Positions 35,031-45,730 of a DNA stretch of 45,807 nt are shown here, piece by piece. The first letter of the stretch is position 1. Each line of letters starts with the position of its first letter. The DNA is from Verrucomicrobiia bacterium (GTDB lineage: Bacteria; Verrucomicrobiota; Verrucomicrobiia; Verrucomicrobiales; Akkermansiaceae): the NCBI GenBank assembly GCA_947462875.1, contig CANHQJ010000029.1, positions 1-45,807 on the forward strand, in the 5' to 3' direction. The position numbers and the translations under genes were made by a program. Under the pieces are notes generated by a model. It searched no databases and was not told where the DNA came from. It saw only the letters and a list, made by a program, of their open reading frames with translations.

Positions 35031-36407
35031 TCACTGCGTGAATCCGACTGCCTTCATTTGCTTTTCTAGTTCGGCGGCGAGTTCTTTGGCCAACGGGCCG
35101 TCGGCAGGGAGGTTTTTCAGCTCGTAGGGGTCGGCTTTGAGGTCGAAGACTTCCGTCCACTCAGGGTGTTTCGGATAGATGACGAGCTTGGCGTTTTCCG
35201 TGCGGATACCGCGGCAGGTGGGGGTATCGCCTAGCTCTTTGCGGTAGTAGCACAAAAAGGACGTGCGCCAGTCTTTCGGTGCCTCGCCGAGGGCCAGCGG
35301 CTTGAAGCTGCGGCCCTGCATGCCGGGGTGGGCGGGCAGGCCTGCGAGATCGAGCCAGGTCGGCGCGAGGTCCTGATTGATCACGAGTTGATCGACGACT
35401 TTTCCTTTCGGGAAAAGTTTGGGATAGCGGGCGATGAAGGGGATGCGGATGCCTTCCTCATACAGCGCGCGTTTGTCGCCCAGGCCGCGCTCGCCGAGGA
35501 AAAAGCCGTTGTCGCTGGTGTAAAGGACCACGGTGTCTTCGGTGAGTTTCAGTTCATCCAAGGTATCCAACAAACGGCCGAGATTTTCATCGATGCCCTT
35601 GATGTGGCGGAGGTAGTCGAGGTGAACCGCGTTATCGACGAGGCCACGGCCCTGGCGTTTTTCTGGATTGGCGAAAGGTTTGCCATAAACGGCGGGGATG
35701 GCGCAGTTAGGAGTTTGCTGCGTTTTTTTCCCTTCATACAGATGGCGCAGGCGTGCTGGCAGGTTTTCGCCGCCGCGTTTGTTGTGCGGGCTTTTGAAAC
35801 CGAGCACGAGGGAGAAGGGTTTTTGTGCGTTCTTTTTGACCCAATCGATCGCCATATCGGTGGAGACATCGTCCACCCAGCCTTTGGTGGGGGTGAGGGT
35901 GCCGTTGATTTCCATGGGGCAGTCCATGTATTGCCCCTGGCCCACAAAACTAGCCGAGTATGTGAACCCCGGGCGCTGGCCCTTTTGCGGGCCCATGTGC
36001 CACTTGCCGAAGTAGGCAGTCTGGTAGCCGGCATCGCGCAGCAGCGTGGCATGGGTGACCGAATTCACAGGAAACAGCGTGTTGTTGTCCATGATGCCGT
36101 TTTTGTGCGTATACTGGCCTGTGAGGAATCCGGCGCGACCCGGCGAGCAGATCGAGTGGGTGATGAAGGCATTGCGGAAGCGCACGCCCTCGGCGGCGAG
36201 ACGGTCCATGTTCGGTGTCTCGAACCATGCATAGCGGGCCTTGTCGCCGTGCTCCTTTTGCACCACGCCCATCGCATCCCAGCGCTGGTCATCGGCGATG
36301 ACGAAGATGAAGTTCGGCTTGCGGTCCGCGGCGTGGGCGGATGAAACGAGCAGCAACAGGGCGCAGACGAACGAGAAAAGGGGGTGGAAGCGAGAGGATG
36401 GGTTCAT
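35031..36407 (-). CDS. Secreted sulfatase (CSPGR type)
   Basis: The 458-residue protein has a signal peptide (about 26 residues, SSAHA), D39-D40 in VIADDQRWDAMG, and the sulfatase signature C87-S-P-G-R91. FGKWHMGPQ, LGFKSPHNKRGG and LYTSDNGFFLGERG complete the site. The order resembles choline-sulfatase/iduronate-sulfatase-like groups more than arylsulfatase A, but the substrate is not predictable. Glycine at the fourth signature position is less common than Ser/Thr. It converges with trpG across the 23-bp inverted repeat and lies 42 bases past purA on the same strand. Confidence 0.9.
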   Translation of the reverse strand: MNPSSRFHPLFSFVCALLLLVSSAHAADRKPNFIFVIADDQRWDAMGVVQKEHGDKARYAWFETPNMDRLAAEGVRFRNAFITHSICSPGRAGFLTGQYTHKNGIMDNNTLFPVNSVTHATLLRDAGYQTAYFGKWHMGPQKGQRPGFTYSASFVGQGQYMDCPMEINGTLTPTKGWVDDVSTDMAIDWVKKNAQKPFSLVLGFKSPHNKRGGENLPARLRHLYEGKKTQQTPNCAIPAVYGKPFANPEKRQGRGLVDNAVHLDYLRHIKGIDENLGRLLDTLDELKLTEDTVVLYTSDNGFFLGERGLGDKRALYEEGIRIPFIARYPKLFPKGKVVDQLVINQDLAPTWLDLAGLPAHPGMQGRSFKPLALGEAPKDWRTSFLCYYRKELGDTPTCRGIRTENAKLVIYPKHPEWTEVFDLKADPYELKNLPADGPLAKELAAELEKQMKAVGFTQ

Positions 36408-36429
36408 GGGCTTGGGTTTTTTTGATGAC

Positions 36430-36446
36430 GGGCAAGATGCCTGCCC
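36430..36446. repeat. Short hairpin downstream of purA
   Basis: GGGCA-AGATGCC-TGCCC forms a 5-bp hairpin, with an inner GGCA/TGCC alternative, 4 bases past the purA stop. There is no T-run after it in the direction of purA, so it is a weak terminator candidate at best. The GGCAAGATGCC core looks like a dispersed repeat I have seen in related genomes, but this cannot be shown here. Confidence 0.3.
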
Positions 36447-36449
36447 TAT

Positions 36450-38365
<1,916 letters not shown>

Positions 38366-38393
38366 GAATGTTCGTGTGGATAACGAAATTTTT

Positions 38394-39533
38394 TCACTTC
38401 ACCGAATCGATCATCGCGGCGAATTCCTGGAAGAAATACGAGGCATCGTTCGGGCCAGGGGCGGCTTCCGGGTGATATTGCACACTGAACACCGGATGCT
38501 CCTTGTGGCGGATGCCCTCGACCGTGTCGTCGTTCAGATTGATGTGCGTGACTTCCACGTTGGAAGGCAGCGAATCGGCATCGACGGCGAAGCCGTGGTT
38601 TTGCGAAGTGATCGAGATGCGGCCGCTGCGCAGGTCTTTCACCGGTTGGTTGCCGCCGCGATGGCCGAATTTCAGTTTGAAGGTTTTTCCGCCGAACGCG
38701 TGGCCGAGAATCTGGTTGCCGAGGCAGATGCCGAAAATCGGTTTTTTGCCGATGAGCTGGCGCATTTCCTCGTGGATGTAGCCGAGCGCTGCTGGATCCC
38801 CTGGACCGTTCGAGAGGAAAATGCCATCAGGATTGCGCTTCAGCACCTCGGCGGCACTGGTGCGGGCGTTGAGCAGTTCGACCTCGAAACCGGCCTGGCG
38901 CAGGCGGCGGAGGATGTTGTACTTGATGCCGAAATCAAAGGCCACGATGCGATGGCGCACCGGAGCGAGCGGCAGGTAGTGTGTTTCCTGACCGGTGCAG
39001 GCGTTCGGGATGGTCCATTCGCGCGACTCGGCGGTCCAGAGGTAGGACTCGGGGGTGGAAACTTCTTTCACGAAGTCGCTGCCTTCCATCGGCGCGGATT
39101 GCTGGGCGTGCGCGATGGCTTCCTCGGCCGTCATTTCCGTGGTCAGGCAGGAGCGCATGGCGCCGCGCGAGCGCAGGTGCTTGGTGAGCGAGCGGGTATC
39201 GATGTCCTCGATGCCGAGCACTCCGTGTTCCGAAAAATAATCGGCGAGAGATTTGGTGGCGCGCCAGTTCGAAGGGTGTTGGCAGAGTTGGCCGATGACA
39301 AAACCACGCACGTGCGGCGAGGCCGACTCGCCATCGAGTTCATTGATGCCGTAGTTGCCGATTTCCGGATAGGTCATCGTGACGATTTGCCCGCGGTAGG
39401 AGGGATCGGTGATGACCTCCTGATAGCCCGTCATCGAGGTATTGAAACAGATCTCTCCCGTGGTCGTGCCGGCGGCACCAAAGGAAATTCCTTCGAAGGT
39501 GCGACCGTCTTCAAGTGCTAAAATGGCTCTCAT
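38394..39533 (-). CDS. carA: Carbamoyl-phosphate synthase small subunit
   Basis: CarA hydrolyses glutamine and channels ammonia to CarB for carbamoyl phosphate, feeding pyrimidine and arginine synthesis. The 379-residue product has the N-terminal CPSase domain (GEICFNTSMTGYQEVITDPSY) and a class I amidotransferase domain with C270 in GICLGNQILG and H354-P-E356 in VQYHPEAAPGP. An asparagine follows the glycine in GICLGNQ where histidine is more usual; the catalytic triad itself is intact. carB is not next to it in this window. Confidence 0.95.
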   Translation of the reverse strand: MRAILALEDGRTFEGISFGAAGTTTGEICFNTSMTGYQEVITDPSYRGQIVTMTYPEIGNYGINELDGESASPHVRGFVIGQLCQHPSNWRATKSLADYFSEHGVLGIEDIDTRSLTKHLRSRGAMRSCLTTEMTAEEAIAHAQQSAPMEGSDFVKEVSTPESYLWTAESREWTIPNACTGQETHYLPLAPVRHRIVAFDFGIKYNILRRLRQAGFEVELLNARTSAAEVLKRNPDGIFLSNGPGDPAALGYIHEEMRQLIGKKPIFGICLGNQILGHAFGGKTFKLKFGHRGGNQPVKDLRSGRISITSQNHGFAVDADSLPSNVEVTHINLNDDTVEGIRHKEHPVFSVQYHPEAAPGPNDASYFFQEFAAMIDSVK

Positions 39534-39616
39534 GTGCGTGGCGGGGCTAGGCTAGTGGTTCACACTTCGTGATGCAAGGGAAGAACGAAATTCATGACAT
39601 TTTCTGTAAAATCATC

Positions 39617-40867
39617 CTAAAATCGATCCACCGCGAGGCGATCCATGGCGAAGCCAGGGTCCGTGCGGTTCAGCAAATCCGCGATGATTTTACCGGTAAT
39701 AGGCGCGAGGCTCAGGCCCATCATGGCGTGGCCGGTGGCGATGATGACGTTTTGGTGCTGCGGGGCGCGGCCCATATACGGCATGCCATCGGGGGAAACC
39801 GGTCGCAATCCGGCCCACGGGGTGACATCGGCAAAGTCTGCCTCCGAGAACTCAGGGAAATACGGTTGCACCGAGCGGATGATGCCTTTTACGCGCCGCG
39901 GGTTAATTTTGAGCGACAGGTCGCCGACTTCCATCGTGCCGGCAAAACGCAGCGTGCCATTCATCGGTGTGATGGCGACTTTTGCCTCACAAAAAATCGA
40001 ACAGAGCTCCGGCAGTTGTTTCGGGTTTGTGAGTGTGAGCGAGTAGCCTTTTCCGGCTTGCAAGGGCAGGTGAATGCCCAGATCGCGCAGGATTTCCGCC
40101 GACCACGACCCGCCGGCGATGACCAGTTGATCGACGGCATGTCGTTCGCCATTGCTGTGAATGGCGGTCACTTGGCCGTTGGCGTGTTCGATGGAGTCCA
40201 GCGATTTGCTGTAAAGAATCTCGCCGCCCGCCGCGCGCACGCGCTCGCGCATCACGGCGGAAAAAGCCTGGGGATTGAGGTGGCAGTCATCGGGGAACCA
40301 CACCGAGCCCGCGACATTCATCGTGATGCCCGGATCCATTTTTGCGGTGGCGGCGGCATCCAGGACTTCCGCGCGGGCGCCCAGTTCGTGCGCCATGGCG
40401 GCGACGGCGGCTTCTTCGTCAAGGCCGTGCTGGGTGTTGCAGAGCATCAACAAACCGCGCTGCCGGAGACCGAAGTCGGACTCTTTTGCCAATTCCGCGA
40501 ACAAGGAGCGGCTGCGCAAATTCAGATCGAGCAACAGCTGTTTGCATGCATCGACATGTTCCGAATTGGCATGAAGATAGAACAACCATCCCCAGCGCAT
40601 GAGGGAGGGGCTGAGGCGTGGTTTCACGTAGAAGGGGCTCTGCGGATTGAGCATCCAGCGCAGGCCTTTCGACAGCATGCCCGGAGCGGCGAGCGGGATG
40701 AAATGACTGGGCACGACCATGCCGGCGTTGCCGAGCGAGCAGTTGTCGCCTTGCTCCGCTTCGCGCTCCCAGACGGTCACCCGCATGCCTTGCTGCAGCG
40801 CGTAGTAGGCGGAGCACAGACCAATCACACCACCACCGATGATAAAAACATGCCGATCCTGATTCAT
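39617..40867 (-). CDS. FAD-dependent D-amino-acid dehydrogenase-like oxidoreductase
   Basis: From the ATG at 40867 (MNQDRHVFIIGGGVIGLCSAYYAL) the product is 416 residues with an N-terminal Rossmann dinucleotide-binding motif. It has the DAO/DadA layout: GNAGMVVPSHFIPLAAPGM, then VIAGGSWSAEILRDLGIHLPLQAGKGYSL, and the C-terminal FAD segment GLRPVSPDGMPYMGR...ATGHAMMGLSLAPITG. Such enzymes oxidise D-amino acids or hydroxyproline isomers, passing electrons to the respiratory chain. Substrate specificity is not visible. The six residues upstream in the same frame were rejected because the FAD motif normally begins within about ten residues of the start. Confidence 0.8.
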   Translation of the reverse strand: MNQDRHVFIIGGGVIGLCSAYYALQQGMRVTVWEREAEQGDNCSLGNAGMVVPSHFIPLAAPGMLSKGLRWMLNPQSPFYVKPRLSPSLMRWGWLFYLHANSEHVDACKQLLLDLNLRSRSLFAELAKESDFGLRQRGLLMLCNTQHGLDEEAAVAAMAHELGARAEVLDAAATAKMDPGITMNVAGSVWFPDDCHLNPQAFSAVMRERVRAAGGEILYSKSLDSIEHANGQVTAIHSNGERHAVDQLVIAGGSWSAEILRDLGIHLPLQAGKGYSLTLTNPKQLPELCSIFCEAKVAITPMNGTLRFAGTMEVGDLSLKINPRRVKGIIRSVQPYFPEFSEADFADVTPWAGLRPVSPDGMPYMGRAPQHQNVIIATGHAMMGLSLAPITGKIIADLLNRTDPGFAMDRLAVDRF

Positions 40868-41004
40868 AATGTCTCTCGGGCGCAACTTGGCATCGCTCGG
40901 GGAAAATGACCAGTATGATTTTTGAGATTACACAAAGTCTAACGGTAACAGGGTTCGCCGCAATTCCCGCGCAGCGTCAGGAATCCGTGGACAACGGCAA
41001 ACGA

Positions 41005-41625
41005 ATGAAGTATAAAAACCGCGTGAAACTTCCTCCAGTCGCACTCTTCTGCTTGCTTGGCACATCGGCGTTGCATGCCGAGTGGAAGGTGGCAACGGTC
41101 CGCATGACGGACCTGTTCCATCATCATCCCGAGGTGATTGCCTACCGCGAGGAGGTGAAGGAGAAAAAACTCAAGATCACCCAGGATGTGCGTGCCAAGG
41201 CGCTGGAGGAAAAGCGCAATGAAATCAAGCAGATGAATCTCGAATGGCGCAAGGTGATGTTGGATTTCCAGATGCGCAAGGAAAAGGACGAGAAAGGTCC
41301 CGAAGCGGAGAAGGTGCGCGAGTATCGCACACGCCGCAATCTCGCGGAAGATCAGGTGGTGGCGCTGACCCTGGAGTTTCAGGATTATCAGCGCGAGCAG
41401 CTTGCGATCATCAATCAGGAAATGGCGCACCATCACCGCAAGATACTGGAACGGTTGACAGCGGCGGTGCAAAAATACGCGACAGAACGTGGTTTCGATG
41501 TGTTATACGAAGTCAGCGGCAATTCGCACGTGGGCCTGCCGACCCTGGTGTACGTGAGGCCTGAGCTGGCGACAGACCTCACGGAAGAGATGAAGAAAAA
41601 GATCGACGCGGGCGAGTGCCGCTGA
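41005..41625 (+). CDS. OmpH/Skp-like periplasmic chaperone
   Basis: The start at 41005 (MKYKNRVKLPPVALFCLLGTSALHA) gives a signal peptide of about 25 residues. The mature protein begins with WKVATVRMTDLFHHHPEV, as in OmpH/Skp proteins, where an N-terminal strand is followed by two long helices. A coiled coil covers about residues 45-160 (KALEEKRNEIKQMNLEW). The C-terminal strand is VQKYATERGFDVLYEVSG. Skp escorts unfolded outer-membrane proteins across the periplasm. No bamA or lpxD lies beside it, unlike the usual arrangement. Confidence 0.8.
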   Translation: MKYKNRVKLPPVALFCLLGTSALHAEWKVATVRMTDLFHHHPEVIAYREEVKEKKLKITQDVRAKALEEKRNEIKQMNLEWRKVMLDFQMRKEKDEKGPEAEKVREYRTRRNLAEDQVVALTLEFQDYQREQLAIINQEMAHHHRKILERLTAAVQKYATERGFDVLYEVSGNSHVGLPTLVYVRPELATDLTEEMKKKIDAGECR

Positions 41626-41631
41626 GTTCGA

Positions 41632-42768
41632 TCAGCGCTGGGGGATGGAGTAGTAGATTTGCTCCAGAGCCATCACGGTGTAGGCGGTGGTCAGCACGGC
41701 GTTGGATTCCATCCAGCGGCCATTGTCGTTCACCCATGAGCCATCCTCGCGTTGTTTGCTGAGCAGGCGCTCGCAGAGATCCTTGCGCCAGTCGACGGTC
41801 TTGCCATTTTCCAGGGGGAGTTTGTCGATGCCGGCCGCGGCCAGGGCCTTGGACATGGTGTTGTAGTAGTAGTAAAGGCCTTGTGCGCCGACGCCGGGAT
41901 TTTCATCGAGCGTGTAGTTCTTGCCCAGCCATTCTTTCACCGCAAGGACACGCGGGTCATCGGCGGAGACTTTGGCATAGACCATCGAGAGCAAGCCCGC
42001 GTAGGACATGGAGCCGTAGGAACGCAGGGGCACTTTGCCATTGGCATCGGGCTCCGCGGCGACCTTGCTTTCGTTCGGCCCGTAGATGAAGCCGCCCTTG
42101 TCTTTCGGGTCTTCCGTCGCCCACTCGCTGGAGTTGGTTTCTTTGAGATTTTGGCAACGCGAAAGGAAAGATACGGCAGCACCCCAGTCGAGATCCGGTT
42201 GATCGCCGTGTTTGCCGTCCTCGATCACTTTTTTCGAGAGAGCCAGGGCCTCGATGGCGAGGTAGGTGTTCGACATGTCCGAGCGGTCGTTTTTCGAGCC
42301 ATAGCCGATGCCGCCATCGTTCGGTCCATCCGCTTTGCCTTTTTCGCCGGTATCCCACTGGTTGTTGATGAGGTGCTTGCGGGCGCGCACGATGGCGGCC
42401 TCGTAGGCTTCATCGCCAGCGGAGGCGAGTGCGGTGACGGAGGTGGCGGTGTTATAGACACTGAGGCCGCGGTTGTAGATGCCGCCGTCCTCTTTTTGAT
42501 TGCTGAGCAGCCAGGTGAAGCCGGTTTTGATATGGGCGGGGCGCTCGGCACCTTTGAGATTGGGATCGCGCACGGCGGCGGTGAGCGCGAGTGCGGTGAA
42601 AGCGGGGATTTCCGGGTCATCCCAGTTCCCTTCCGGCTTCTGTTGTTTGGCGAGCCAGGCATTTCCCCGGGCGATGGCTTGTTTCATTTCCTCTTGCAGC
42701 GAGACGTAGGGAGAAACGTCGGCAAGGGATAGCGAGGCGGTGGCGAAAAGGCACAGAATGGCTTTCAT
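41632..42768 (-). CDS. Secreted prenyltransferase/squalene-oxidase-repeat protein
   Basis: The 378-residue protein has a signal peptide (about 16 residues) and an alpha/alpha-barrel of repeated helices with QxxxGxW-like or QKxDGGxx motifs: AWLAKQQKPEGNWDD near 38, WLLSNQKEDGGIYN near 90, LSKQREDGSWVNDNGRWMESNAVLTTAYTVMALEQI near 340. These repeats occur in terpene cyclases and protein prenyltransferases, but the secreted bacterial members lack known cyclase activity; no DxDD motif is seen. GGIGYGSKNDRSDMSNTYLAIEAL is a conserved repeat unit. The role is unknown, and it may bind a hydrophobic or polymeric ligand. A YdjY-type gene lies upstream on the same strand, 20 bases away. Confidence 0.75.
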   Translation of the reverse strand: MKAILCLFATASLSLADVSPYVSLQEEMKQAIARGNAWLAKQQKPEGNWDDPEIPAFTALALTAAVRDPNLKGAERPAHIKTGFTWLLSNQKEDGGIYNRGLSVYNTATSVTALASAGDEAYEAAIVRARKHLINNQWDTGEKGKADGPNDGGIGYGSKNDRSDMSNTYLAIEALALSKKVIEDGKHGDQPDLDWGAAVSFLSRCQNLKETNSSEWATEDPKDKGGFIYGPNESKVAAEPDANGKVPLRSYGSMSYAGLLSMVYAKVSADDPRVLAVKEWLGKNYTLDENPGVGAQGLYYYYNTMSKALAAAGIDKLPLENGKTVDWRKDLCERLLSKQREDGSWVNDNGRWMESNAVLTTAYTVMALEQIYYSIPQR

Positions 42769-42788
42769 GGTAACGAGTGGTTGATGGG

Positions 42789-43556
42789 TTACGGTTTGTG
42801 TGGTTGAATGATGAAATCGACGTTGGTTCCTTGGGCCGGCACGCGTTTGGTGTTTACCATCCAGACGTCGTCGTTGAAATTGTCCTGACCGGGATACAGC
42901 AGCAGGGAACCGCGACTGACAAAAATGGATGCTACGTCGCCCGTTTGTTCGGCGAGGAAGGCGCCGTCATAGATCATGGAGCCGCCATAGATCCAGGGTT
43001 CCTGGCCCATGGGTTTGCTGGTTTGTGCCTGCTCGATGCAATCGGCGAGGGTGAGGGTTTGTGTTTTTCCGTCCTTTTTCCACTCGACCTTGAGGTCCAC
43101 TCGGGCGGCTTTTTTGGTCTCCTCCGGTACCACCGGGTATTCACCGCTCAGGATGCCAGGTTCTTTTTCAATCGCGTAGAGCTCTTCCGATGGCACGTAG
43201 CGCAGGAGTTTCATCACCACATTGATGTCGGTGGGCGAGCATTTGGTGATGAGGAGAGACTCGTGGATTTTGCCATTTTCATGAACGACGGCAAACTCGA
43301 GCAGTCCCTCTGTCATGTTGATGGTGCAGGGGACACGAACCTGGCGGGTTTTCGGATCGAAGATGATTTCGCCGAATTTCATGCGGCCGTCCTCGAGTTT
43401 GACCAGCGCCGGCTTGGCTTTCGGCGCGGGTTGTTCCGCCGCTGGAGCCGCTGGTGCCTCTGCCGCGGGAGTGGCTGGCGCAACAGGAGCCGTCTCGGCC
43501 GGTTCGGCCCAGAGGAGAGAGTGAAAACAGAGCAACAGGAGAGAGGATCGGATCAT
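42789..43556 (-). CDS. YdjY-domain secreted protein
   Basis: The 255-residue protein has a signal peptide (ending near residue 17) and an Ala/Pro-rich linker (about 20-50). The YdjY-like domain (about 50-250) carries DPKTRQVRVPCTINMTEGLLEFAVVHENGKIHESLLITKCSPTDINVVMKLL and a C-terminal GDVASIFVSRGSLLLYPGQDN. YdjY proteins are periplasmic or surface proteins of uncertain role, common in Verrucomicrobiota and Planctomycetota and often next to redox or repeat proteins. It is probably transcribed with the downstream prenyltransferase-repeat gene. Function is not known. Confidence 0.7.
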   Translation of the reverse strand: MIRSSLLLLCFHSLLWAEPAETAPVAPATPAAEAPAAPAAEQPAPKAKPALVKLEDGRMKFGEIIFDPKTRQVRVPCTINMTEGLLEFAVVHENGKIHESLLITKCSPTDINVVMKLLRYVPSEELYAIEKEPGILSGEYPVVPEETKKAARVDLKVEWKKDGKTQTLTLADCIEQAQTSKPMGQEPWIYGGSMIYDGAFLAEQTGDVASIFVSRGSLLLYPGQDNFNDDVWMVNTKRVPAQGTNVDFIIQPHKP

Positions 43557-43600
43557 GCCAGTAGTATTATAACGTCACCAAGAGGAAATTCTTAGAAAAA

Positions 43601-44593
43601 TCATGGTGCTTTTTGTGGAAAAGTTTGACTCCAGAGCGCCCAGGTGCGGCGTGTGATGGCGCTGCGCAATAAAAGCTCCGTATCGCCGCCGCTGGGGGGC
43701 TCGGCGAGGGGGCGGAGAGTGGATTGTGAGGCAACACCATCGCGAATGAGCTTGTAGATCTGCAAGAGTAGCAGGTTTTTCTGCTCTGGCAAATTTTCCG
43801 GCAGGGTGGGGATTGTCAGAGTTTTGGAGGCCGGTGAATCAGCAGAGGTTCCTTGAAACCAGAGGGCGACCGGTGGACGCGGTTTGTCGGCATCGGGTTT
43901 GGCCCCGGCTTGCAATTCAAGCTTGCATTCGATCAGTCCGGAACTTGTTTCATTCAGCGATGCGGCGATTTCCTGCAAGATGGGCTCGATGACCTTGGCG
44001 CGATCGCGATCACAACTGGCGTGAAGCACGATGCGTTGAGCGGTGAGGGGATCCACATTCCACAGTGGCACTTGGGGTCGGAGAAGTGCGATCGCCTTGC
44101 GCGCGGTTTCCTGTTGCTCGGGGGTGGCGGGGGTGGCATCGAGCACCCGTTCCCAGGCGAGCAGGGCCCGCTGCGCCTCGCTTTTGAGTTCGAGCTGCGT
44201 GGCAAGATCGACCATGACATCGGCACCGCGCTCGGCGAGTGGCAGGTAGCAATCGATGGCGGGGGATACGGTCAATTCGCCGAAATCCTGTGGCTGCAGG
44301 GTGGAGGGCTTCGGTTTGCCGGGCTCTTCCGATTCCGGCAGCACGAGCTTGGTGGGTTTTACCTTGATGGCGGCGCTGGGTTCCTCGGGAGCGATGGAAT
44401 CGGTGGCCTTGAGTGCCACCAAGGTTTTTTCACGCACGCCGGCCAACGCCGAATCGGCGGGAGGATTGGTGAATTTTTTTTCTTTCGTGCCCTGCCACCA
44501 GATCAGACCCATGGTGAGGCCGACGAGTGGCAGAGTGACATAGATCGGGACGCGCACGGGCGGAACGGTAGTGGGTCGCTTGCCCCCTCGCAA
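43601..44593 (-). CDS. Single-pass membrane protein of unknown function
   Basis: The 330-residue product has a basic N-terminus (MRGGKRPTTVPPVR) and one transmembrane helix (about 17-36; IYVTLPLVGLTMGLIWW), with the remainder outside the cytoplasm. It has a Pro/Lys-rich linker (about 70-105), a helical part (about 120-185; TQLELKSEAQRALLAWERVL) that looks TPR-like, and a domain near 185-320 with KVIEPILQEIAASLNETSSG. No catalytic motif is recognised. It lies alone between the YdjY gene and the rplS terminator, in the same direction. Its function is not inferable. Confidence 0.6.
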   Translation of the reverse strand: MRGGKRPTTVPPVRVPIYVTLPLVGLTMGLIWWQGTKEKKFTNPPADSALAGVREKTLVALKATDSIAPEEPSAAIKVKPTKLVLPESEEPGKPKPSTLQPQDFGELTVSPAIDCYLPLAERGADVMVDLATQLELKSEAQRALLAWERVLDATPATPEQQETARKAIALLRPQVPLWNVDPLTAQRIVLHASCDRDRAKVIEPILQEIAASLNETSSGLIECKLELQAGAKPDADKPRPPVALWFQGTSADSPASKTLTIPTLPENLPEQKNLLLLQIYKLIRDGVASQSTLRPLAEPPSGGDTELLLRSAITRRTWALWSQTFPQKAP

Positions 44594-44613
44594 GCACTAT
44601 GCATACGAGAGAC

Positions 44614-44645
44614 AAAAAAAGACACGGCAGATGCCGTGTCTTTTT
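44614..44645 (-). terminator. Intrinsic terminator after rplS
   Basis: GACACGGC (44621-44628) and GCCGTGTC (44633-44640) form a perfect 8-bp stem with a 4-base loop. Read on the minus strand the stem is followed by a T7 run (the A7 at 44614-44620); the T5 at 44641-44645 makes it work in the other direction too. It lies 24 bases past the rplS stop and ends rplS transcription before the downstream membrane-protein gene. Confidence 0.9.
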
Positions 44646-44669
44646 AAGAAAGCTGGTTGTGAAACGCGA

Positions 44670-45017
44670 TCAAGCGTCCATTGACTTGACCAAGGTCGCA
44701 CGCTTGCCCACGCGTGAGCGAAGGTAGTTGAGCTTGGCACGACGCACTTTGCCGCGGTTGGTGACTTCGATTTTGGCGATACGCGGGGTGTGGACGGGGA
44801 ATACGCGCTCGACACCTTCGCCGTAGGAAATTTTACGCACGGTGAACGAGGAGTTCACGCCGTGACCTTTGCGGCCGATGACGATACCGGCGAAGATCTG
44901 AACGCGCTCTTTGCCACCTTCTACCACGCGGCAATGTACTTTGACGGTGTCTCCCACGTTGAAGTCGGCGATGTCCGATTTCAGTTGCTCGTTTTCAATT
45001 TTGGCGATGATGTTCAT
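44670..45017 (-). CDS. rplS: 50S ribosomal protein L19
   Basis: The 115-residue product is full length for L19, which sits at the 30S-50S interface. Signatures are [33 protein letters not shown] and [28 protein letters not shown], then [15 protein letters not shown] near the C-terminus. The usual neighbours trmD, rimM and rpsP are absent; it stands alone between hisI and a strong terminator. No Shine-Dalgarno is clear, as for most genes here. Confidence 0.96.
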   Translation of the reverse strand: MNIIAKIENEQLKSDIADFNVGDTVKVHCRVVEGGKERVQIFAGIVIGRKGHGVNSSFTVRKISYGEGVERVFPVHTPRIAKIEVTNRGKVRRAKLNYLRSRVGKRATLVKSMDA

Positions 45018-45153
45018 AGTCGTGTGTAGGAGATGGTGGGTGAGTGGATTCCAGGCGGCTCATCCGATGAGCGGCGCGAGGGGCGCGCAAGCTAGAGTTT
45101 TTTTCCTACGATGGCAACCCTGAATTTCACTTTGTGCGATTTTTTTCAAAAAA

Positions 45154-45576
45154 TCAGTCATTTTGCTGCAAAAACCGCAGGGCAGCGGGGCTACCGGGGT
45201 GGATGCTGCGGTAAAAGCAGGAATTACGCCCGGTGTGGCAGGCGCCGCCGCCGGCTTGTTCGACGTAGAGGATGACGGCGTCCTGATCGCAGTCGGTGCG
45301 CATTTCGATGACTTTCTGAATTTGCCCGGAGGTGGCGCCCTTGTGCCAGATTTCCTGGCGCGAACGCGACCAATAGACGGCCTCGCCTTTTTCGAGGGTG
45401 AGGCGCAGGGATTCGCGATTCATCCACGCGAGCATCAGGGGTTCGCGGGTATGGGCATCGATCGCCACGGCGGCGAGCAGGCCATTTTCATCAAACTTCG
45501 GGGCAAATTCGAGTCCGTCTTCGATTTGTTTTTTATCGAGACGCGGAGCAAAGCAGGAGTGCGATTCGTCGTTCAC
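45154..45576 (-). CDS. hisI: Phosphoribosyl-AMP cyclohydrolase
   Basis: HisI opens the purine ring of phosphoribosyl-AMP in histidine synthesis, using zinc and magnesium. The GTG at 45576 (VNDESHSCFAPRLDKKQ) is chosen because the product is then 140 residues, near the family norm; the frame is open 50 codons more with no similarity. Signatures are VAIDAHTREPLMLAWMNRESL, YWSRSRQEIWHKGATSGQ and the metal-binding DCDQDAVILYVEQAGGGACHTGRNSCFYR, with the three zinc cysteines and Mg-binding aspartates intact. It ends before a T6/A7 inverted repeat that may act as a terminator. No hisE domain is fused. Confidence 0.92.
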   Translation of the reverse strand: MNDESHSCFAPRLDKKQIEDGLEFAPKFDENGLLAAVAIDAHTREPLMLAWMNRESLRLTLEKGEAVYWSRSRQEIWHKGATSGQIQKVIEMRTDCDQDAVILYVEQAGGGACHTGRNSCFYRSIHPGSPAALRFLQQND

Positions 45577-45667
45577 GCGCGCAGGGTAGGGGAGAAAGGG
45601 AATTTGGCAAGTCTGGAAGCAACCTTGGCGGCTCATCCTGCTGTCAGGATCCATCCATGCCATGCCT

Positions 45668-45730
45668 GTTGCCTCATAATTCGAGCACACCCAAAGGTTC
45701 CTGAATGATCGGGATCGTTGCCTCATAATT
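45668..45730. repeat. Direct repeat GTTGCCTCATAATT, 49-bp period
   Basis: The same 14 bases occur at 45668-45681 and 45717-45730. They lie upstream of hisI on its coding strand side, beyond the chosen GTG start, so they may be a binding-site pair or a short duplication. No promoter was recognised around them. Beyond them the window ends in a GC-rich, partly self-complementary stretch (45770-45807; CGCTTCGGAGCGTAGCGGAGG) that looks like part of a dispersed repeat. Confidence 0.4.
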
